Of a stretch of 9,669 nt of DNA, positions 6,651-9,669 are shown piece after piece. Under the pieces are notes generated by a model that searched no databases, was not told where the DNA came from, and saw nothing but the letters and a program-made list of their open reading frames with translations. Source of the DNA: JBKHBQ01 sp046542305 (GTDB lineage Bacteria; Bacteroidota; Bacteroidia; Bacteroidales; 4484-276); assembly GCA_046542305.1 (NCBI GenBank), contig JBKHBQ010000148.1, positions 1 through 9,669 of the forward strand, read 5' to 3'. The position numbers and the translations under genes are program-made. The number at the start of each line of letters is the position of its first letter. Positions within the stretch are counted from its first letter, which is position 1.

Positions 6651-8969
6651 ATGATGATGGACAAATTATTCAGAAAAGACGCCCTGACCTATCATGCCGA
6701 GGGACGTCCGGGGAAACTGGAGGTGATCCCCACCAAACCTTACTCCACCAAGAGGGACCTTTCCCTGGCGTATTCTCCCGGCGTGGCCGATCCGTGCCTG
6801 AAAATCAAGGATGATCCGGAAGACGTTTATAAGTATACCATGAAGGGCAACCTTGTGGCTGTAATTTCAAACGGTACCGCCGTACTTGGCCTGGGCGATA
6901 TCGGAGCCATGGCCGGAAAACCGGTGATGGAAGGAAAGGGGCTGCTGTTCAAAATCTTTGCGGACATTGATGTGTTTGATATCGAGATCGACCTGAAGGA
7001 TCCGCAGAAGTTTATCGATACCGTGATAGCCATCGCGCCTACCTTCGGCGGCATCAACCTCGAAGATATCAAGGCGCCCGAATGCTTTGAGATCGAACAA
7101 AAGATCCAGGAGGCGGTGGACATCCCCATCATGCACGACGATCAGCACGGAACAGCCATCATCACCGCAGCAGGGCTGATCAATGCACTAAAGATCAACA
7201 AGAAAAAAATCGAAGATCTGAAAATCGTGGTGAACGGGGCAGGGGCGTCGGCAATTTCATGTACCCGGCTGTATATTAAACTCGGGGCAAAACCTGAAAA
7301 CATCATCATGCTCGACAGCCGTGGTGTGCTAAGTACTGATCGTACCGACCTGAACCCCATCAAGCAGCAGTTTGCCATCGACACCGAATTGAAAACCCTG
7401 GAAGACGCCATCGAAGGGGCCGATATGTTTCTGGGGTTAAGCACCGGCGGCGTACTCAAGAAGGATTTACTGAAAAAGATGAACGCACAGCCCATTGTAT
7501 TTGCGCTGGCCAACCCGATACCGGAGATCATGTATGAGGAGGCGCTGTCGGTGAGAGATGATGTGATTATGGCCACCGGTCGTTCGGATTACCCCAACCA
7601 GATCAACAATGTGCTCGGATTCCCTTTCATTTTCCGCGGCGCACTCGATGTGAGGGCTACCCGCATCAACGATGAGATGAAACTGGCAGCCTCGCGTGCC
7701 CTGGCCGATCTGGCCATTGAACCGGTACCCGAGCAGGTGAACGTGGCCTACCATGCCACCAATTTCTCCTTTGGCCGCGAATACATCATTCCCAAACCCT
7801 TCGATCCGAGGCTGATTACACGTCTGGCACCCGCCGTGGCACAGGCCGCCATGGATACAGGTGTGGCTCGAAAACCCATCACCGACTGGGATGCATACCG
7901 CGAGTATCTGGTGAAAAAGCTGGGCATTACCAATCCGCTTGTTCGTCAGCTTCGGTTCAGGGCAATGGAAGATCCCAAACGCGTGGTTTTTGCCGATGCC
8001 GAGAATTATAAAATGCTGAAAGCCGCCGAATTTGTGCTGAACCAAAAGTTGGCTACACCTATATTGCTTGGCAGCGAAGTGAAGATAAAAAACCTGATTC
8101 GCCAGCACGACCTTGAGATTAACGGCGTGGAGATCGTCGATCCGCGTTCGGACAAGGAAACCGGCCGCCGCGAGCAATTTGCACATGTGCTGTTCAATAA
8201 GCGCCAGCGCAAGGGAATTACCTATTCCACGGCTGTCGACAGGATGCACCACCGCAACTATTTCGCACCCATGCTGGTGGAGGCGGGTTATGCCGATGCC
8301 ATGGTGTCGGGGCTTACCAACAACTATCCTGAAACCATCCGTCCCGCCATCGAGGTGATCGGGCGGAAACCGTATGCCAATCTGGTGTCAGGAATGTACA
8401 TCATCAACACCAAAGAAGGCCCGATCTTCTTCGCCGACTGTACTGTAAATAAAAACCCCACGGCCGAGCAACTGGTGGAAATCACCCTCCAGACAGCTTA
8501 TGCTATCCGCCAGCTTAACGTGGAACCCAGGGTGGCACTGGTCACCTACTCCAACTTCGGTTCCAACCGCGGACGTGTGCCGGATATGGTGCGCGATGCG
8601 GTGGAAATTCTGCACCACGATTATCCCAACCTTATCGTGGACGGAGAAATGCAGGCCAATGTGGCCCTGAATCCTGAACTGATGGAAGAAAACTTCCCGT
8701 TCTCAAAACTGACCGGCGGCCCCGCCAATACCCTTATCTTCCCGTACCTTACGGCCGGCAACATCGCCTATAAGCTGCTCCAGCAACTGGGCAAGTTCGA
8801 GGTGATCGGTCCGGTACTGAACGGACTCAATAAATCGGTTCACATCCTTCAGATGGGCAGCAGCGTGCAGGAGATCATCAACATGGTGATGGTGGCCGTG
8901 ATCGACGCACAGTGCGTGCAAAGAAGAGAGAATAACGGAAATGAAGATGATTTTTATGTAAAGAGGTAA
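6651..8969 (+). CDS. maeB: NADP-dependent malic enzyme with C-terminal phosphotransacetylase-like domain
   Basis: This enzyme oxidatively decarboxylates L-malate to pyruvate, typically making NADPH; the fused MaeB class is cytosolic. The N-terminal malic domain (about 20-165) carries AYSPGVADPC with the catalytic Tyr near 41, the catalytic Lys in VMEGKG (about 96), and metal ligands in LEDIKAPE (138-139) and MHDDQHGTA (163-164). The nucleotide-binding domain (about 166-400) has NGAGASAIS (195-203) and ATGRSDYPNQINNVLGFP. Residues about 430-760 match the phosphate acetyl/butyryltransferase fold, with SGLTNNYPETIRPA, YSNFGSN, DGEMQANVAL and FPYLTAGNIAYKLLQQLG. In E. coli MaeB this domain is regulatory and responds to acetyl-CoA, so the same is inferred here. 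The 772-residue length fits the fused class. Three consecutive ATGs (6651, 6654, 6657) leave the exact start uncertain by two codons. NADP preference is inferred from the family. The gene stands alone between its own promoter and terminator. Confidence 0.96.
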   Translation: MMMDKLFRKDALTYHAEGRPGKLEVIPTKPYSTKRDLSLAYSPGVADPCLKIKDDPEDVYKYTMKGNLVAVISNGTAVLGLGDIGAMAGKPVMEGKGLLFKIFADIDVFDIEIDLKDPQKFIDTVIAIAPTFGGINLEDIKAPECFEIEQKIQEAVDIPIMHDDQHGTAIITAAGLINALKINKKKIEDLKIVVNGAGASAISCTRLYIKLGAKPENIIMLDSRGVLSTDRTDLNPIKQQFAIDTELKTLEDAIEGADMFLGLSTGGVLKKDLLKKMNAQPIVFALANPIPEIMYEEALSVRDDVIMATGRSDYPNQINNVLGFPFIFRGALDVRATRINDEMKLAASRALADLAIEPVPEQVNVAYHATNFSFGREYIIPKPFDPRLITRLAPAVAQAAMDTGVARKPITDWDAYREYLVKKLGITNPLVRQLRFRAMEDPKRVVFADAENYKMLKAAEFVLNQKLATPILLGSEVKIKNLIRQHDLEINGVEIVDPRSDKETGRREQFAHVLFNKRQRKGITYSTAVDRMHHRNYFAPMLVEAGYADAMVSGLTNNYPETIRPAIEVIGRKPYANLVSGMYIINTKEGPIFFADCTVNKNPTAEQLVEITLQTAYAIRQLNVEPRVALVTYSNFGSNRGRVPDMVRDAVEILHHDYPNLIVDGEMQANVALNPELMEENFPFSKLTGGPANTLIFPYLTAGNIAYKLLQQLGKFEVIGPVLNGLNKSVHILQMGSSVQEIINMVMVAVIDAQCVQRRENNGNEDDFYVKR

Positions 8970-8988
8970 CTAGTGAATGATTATTATG

Positions 8989-9023
8989 AAAGCCCCGGTC
9001 ATTTTGATGGCCGGGGCTTTTTT
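8989..9023 (+). terminator. Rho-independent terminator of maeB
   Basis: A perfect 10-bp arm pair, AAAGCCCCGG (8989-8998) and CCGGGGCTTT (9011-9020), encloses a 12-base loop and runs into TTTTTT (9018-9023). It begins 20 bases after the maeB stop codon. The GC-rich stem followed at once by the T tract is the standard intrinsic terminator form. The A/T-flanked stem may also act in the opposite direction. Confidence 0.93.
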
Positions 9024-9065
9024 GCAGTCTGCAAGGTTCTTGTTTCCGAGGGGTTTGTTGTTTTT

Positions 9066-9155
9066 GATTTCAGATTAACGATTAACGATTTACGATTTCA
9101 GATTTCGTTGGCGTACACCTTCAATCTGACTCCGTTTATCTTCAATCGTAAATCG
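9066..9155. repeat. Heptad inverted-repeat unit 1
   Basis: The left arm (9066-9105) is five 7-base words, GATTTCA, GATTAAC (twice), GATTTAC and GATTTCA, followed by GATTT. The right arm (about 9121-9155) carries the same kind of words on the minus strand: plus-strand AATC or TATC ends fall at 9126, 9140, 9147 and 9154, all in 7-base register. The arms are imperfect reverse complements around a short centre, TTCGTTGGCGTACACC, so a long AU-rich RNA hairpin is possible. Confidence 0.75.
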
Positions 9156-9255
9156 TTTTAAACTTCTTTTCACCCGGGGCTTTTGCATTAAGGGTTGTTT
9201 TATATTTAGTTTTAATTGATTTGGATCTTCGCCGAACGGTGGTTTGTTGTTTTTT

Positions 9256-9333
9256 GATTTCAGATTAACGATTAACGATTTCTGACTTCGTTGGCACACT
9301 TCTTAAATCTAAAATCGTTAATCTTCAATCGTT
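9256..9333. repeat. Heptad inverted-repeat unit 2
   Basis: The left arm (9256-9288) repeats the unit 1 words GATTTCA and GATTAAC in the same order. The right arm (about 9302-9333) has plus-strand AATC ends at 9309, 9316, 9323 and 9330, an exact 7-base period. The centre CTTCGTTGGCACACTT resembles that of unit 1, so the whole unit, not only its arms, has been duplicated. By hand about 23 of 30 aligned arm positions can pair. Confidence 0.75.
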
Positions 9334-9369
9334 CATTTTAAACATTTCAAAGCGGTTGTTTTTAATTTT

Positions 9370-9548
9370 GATTTCAGATTGAACATTAATAGTTTGCGAT
9401 TTCAGTTTTAAAAAAAAGCAGTAGTGAAACACTTCGAAGATAGATCGGCGAAGTAAACCAGCCTCGCCTGCGGCTTATCCAGGCGGGTGCTTCGCCGAAT
9501 GTGACTAACATCTTAAATCTAAAATCGTTAATCTTCAATCGTAAATCA
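9370..9548. repeat. Heptad inverted-repeat unit 3, arms split by a roughly 100-bp insert
   Basis: The left arm (9370-9409) aligns without gaps to the unit 1 left arm at 32 of 40 bases. The right arm (9511-9548) shares an identical 32-base block with unit 2, and AATC ends fall at 9519, 9526, 9533, 9540 and 9547. Between them, 9410-9510 replaces the 12-20 base centre seen in units 1 and 2. That insert includes the GC-rich nested hairpin listed separately. Confidence 0.65.
9445..9498. repeat. GC-rich nested hairpin element inside unit 3
   Basis: An outer perfect 9-bp pair, TCGGCGAAG (9445-9453) with CTTCGCCGA (9490-9498), encloses an inner pair, CTCGCCTG (9463-9470) with CAGGCGGG (9480-9487), which forms eight pairs including one G-T wobble. 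The inner loop is CGGCTTATC. Its GC content contrasts sharply with the surrounding AT-rich repeats. The form recalls REP-like palindromic elements or a small non-autonomous element, but no T tract or target duplication supports a definite class. Confidence 0.55.
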
Positions 9549-9593
9549 CTTTGACCTTCTTCTCACCTTTTCTTCAAATAACTTCTCTTCCTT

Positions 9594-9669
9594 CTACGGG
9601 TTCAGGTGCTGTTCCCTCAGCAGATCGTTAATGGTCTTCACCGGATTGAAAGTGATAATCGGTACTTCC
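9594..9669 (-). CDS. C-terminal end of an unidentified protein (partial)
   Basis: From the right edge, the minus strand reads 24 codons ending in TAG at 9594-9596. The peptide begins EVPIITFNPVKTIND and ends LLREQHLNP. Codon use looks like the other genes and unlike the adjacent AT-rich repeats, and composition changes abruptly at the stop, so I take this as a real gene end. I do not recognise the family from this much sequence. The gene converges on maeB, with the repeat cluster lying between the two 3' ends. No separate intrinsic terminator is visible just past its stop. Confidence 0.6.
   Translation of the reverse strand, partial: EVPIITFNPVKTINDLLREQHLNP

Larger units (their letters stand above)
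9011..9593. repeat. Cluster of degenerate direct and inverted repeats between maeB and the next gene
   Basis: No credible gene lies here; the frames present are short and made of repeat sequence. The cluster looks like an old duplication that has diverged. CCGGGGCTTTT occurs at 9011-9021, as the right arm of the terminator, and again at 9174-9184. A roughly 40-base block starting GGTTTGTTG recurs at 9052 and 9242 with a one-T length difference. TTTTAAAC follows the inverted-repeat unit in both copies (about 9156 and 9337). CTTCGCCGAA occurs at 9227-9236 and 9490-9499. A 32-base block is identical at 9301-9332 and 9511-9542. Three inverted-repeat units listed separately form the core. No transposase or terminal duplication was seen. 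Confidence 0.75.

Noticed and set aside
7467..8252. 261-codon minus-strand open frame inside maeB
   Set aside because: It lies opposite the conserved malic enzyme and phosphotransacetylase-like domains, whose reading frame is unambiguous.
8973..9161. 62-codon plus-strand frame starting just after maeB
   Set aside because: It runs through the intrinsic terminator and heptad unit 1; its sequence is explained by those elements.
9090..9299. 69-codon minus-strand frame downstream of maeB
   Set aside because: It is composed largely of the heptad repeat and its spacers, with a Lys/Arg-rich translation typical of AT-rich repeats, so it is not taken as a gene.
9066..9548. CRISPR array
   Set aside because: Repeats are 7-base words without unique spacers of constant length, the units are palindromic and unevenly spaced (190 and 114 bases between left arms), and no cas gene is present.
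9066..9548. Insertion sequence or transposon remnant
   Set aside because: No transposase-like frame, no clear terminal inverted repeats at the outer edges and no target duplication could be seen; kept as a repeat cluster only.

Overview
The window comes from a member of the Bacteroidota. Three things say so: a giant SprA/Sov-type outer-membrane translocon, which belongs to the type IX secretion system and is confined to this phylum; a fused malic enzyme of the MaeB type lying divergently from ruvA; and two upstream sequences that match the Bacteroidota -7 promoter consensus TAnnTTTG, with no Shine-Dalgarno-like stretch before the starts I checked. The genes are moderately GC-rich and the intergenic DNA is strongly AT-rich. 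I cannot name the genus.

Layout. Positions 1-5586 (minus strand) hold the first 1862 codons of sprA, and the 3' end runs off the left edge. I read this frame codon by codon and it is open throughout. The large plus-strand ORFs over it are antisense shadows. Next come a 164-bp gap and ruvA (5751-6347, minus). A 303-bp divergent intergenic region follows, with one -7-like box facing each way and a short perfect palindrome. maeB (6651-8969, plus) encodes an NADP-type malic enzyme fused to a phosphotransacetylase-like domain, and a textbook intrinsic terminator (8989-9023) follows it. From about 9024 to 9593 there is no gene. This stretch holds a small family of degenerate repeats built on a 7-bp period (GATTnnn), arranged as three inverted-repeat units. 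The third unit is interrupted by a GC-rich nested hairpin. At the right edge, 24 codons of the C-terminus of an unidentified minus-strand gene are visible.

How it fits together. sprA and ruvA are colinear and may be co-transcribed, although their products act in unrelated processes (protein export; Holliday-junction processing). From memory, sprA-ruvA and a neighbouring malic enzyme recur in Bacteroidota, so this looks like core chromosome rather than an island. maeB is an independent metabolic unit with its own promoter and terminator.

The points most worth a second look are the heptad-periodic inverted repeats downstream of maeB, the absence of any ATG start for sprA, and an altered acidic-pin region in RuvA. 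I saw no CRISPR array, tRNA, rRNA, transposase, phage gene or new multigene system in this window.
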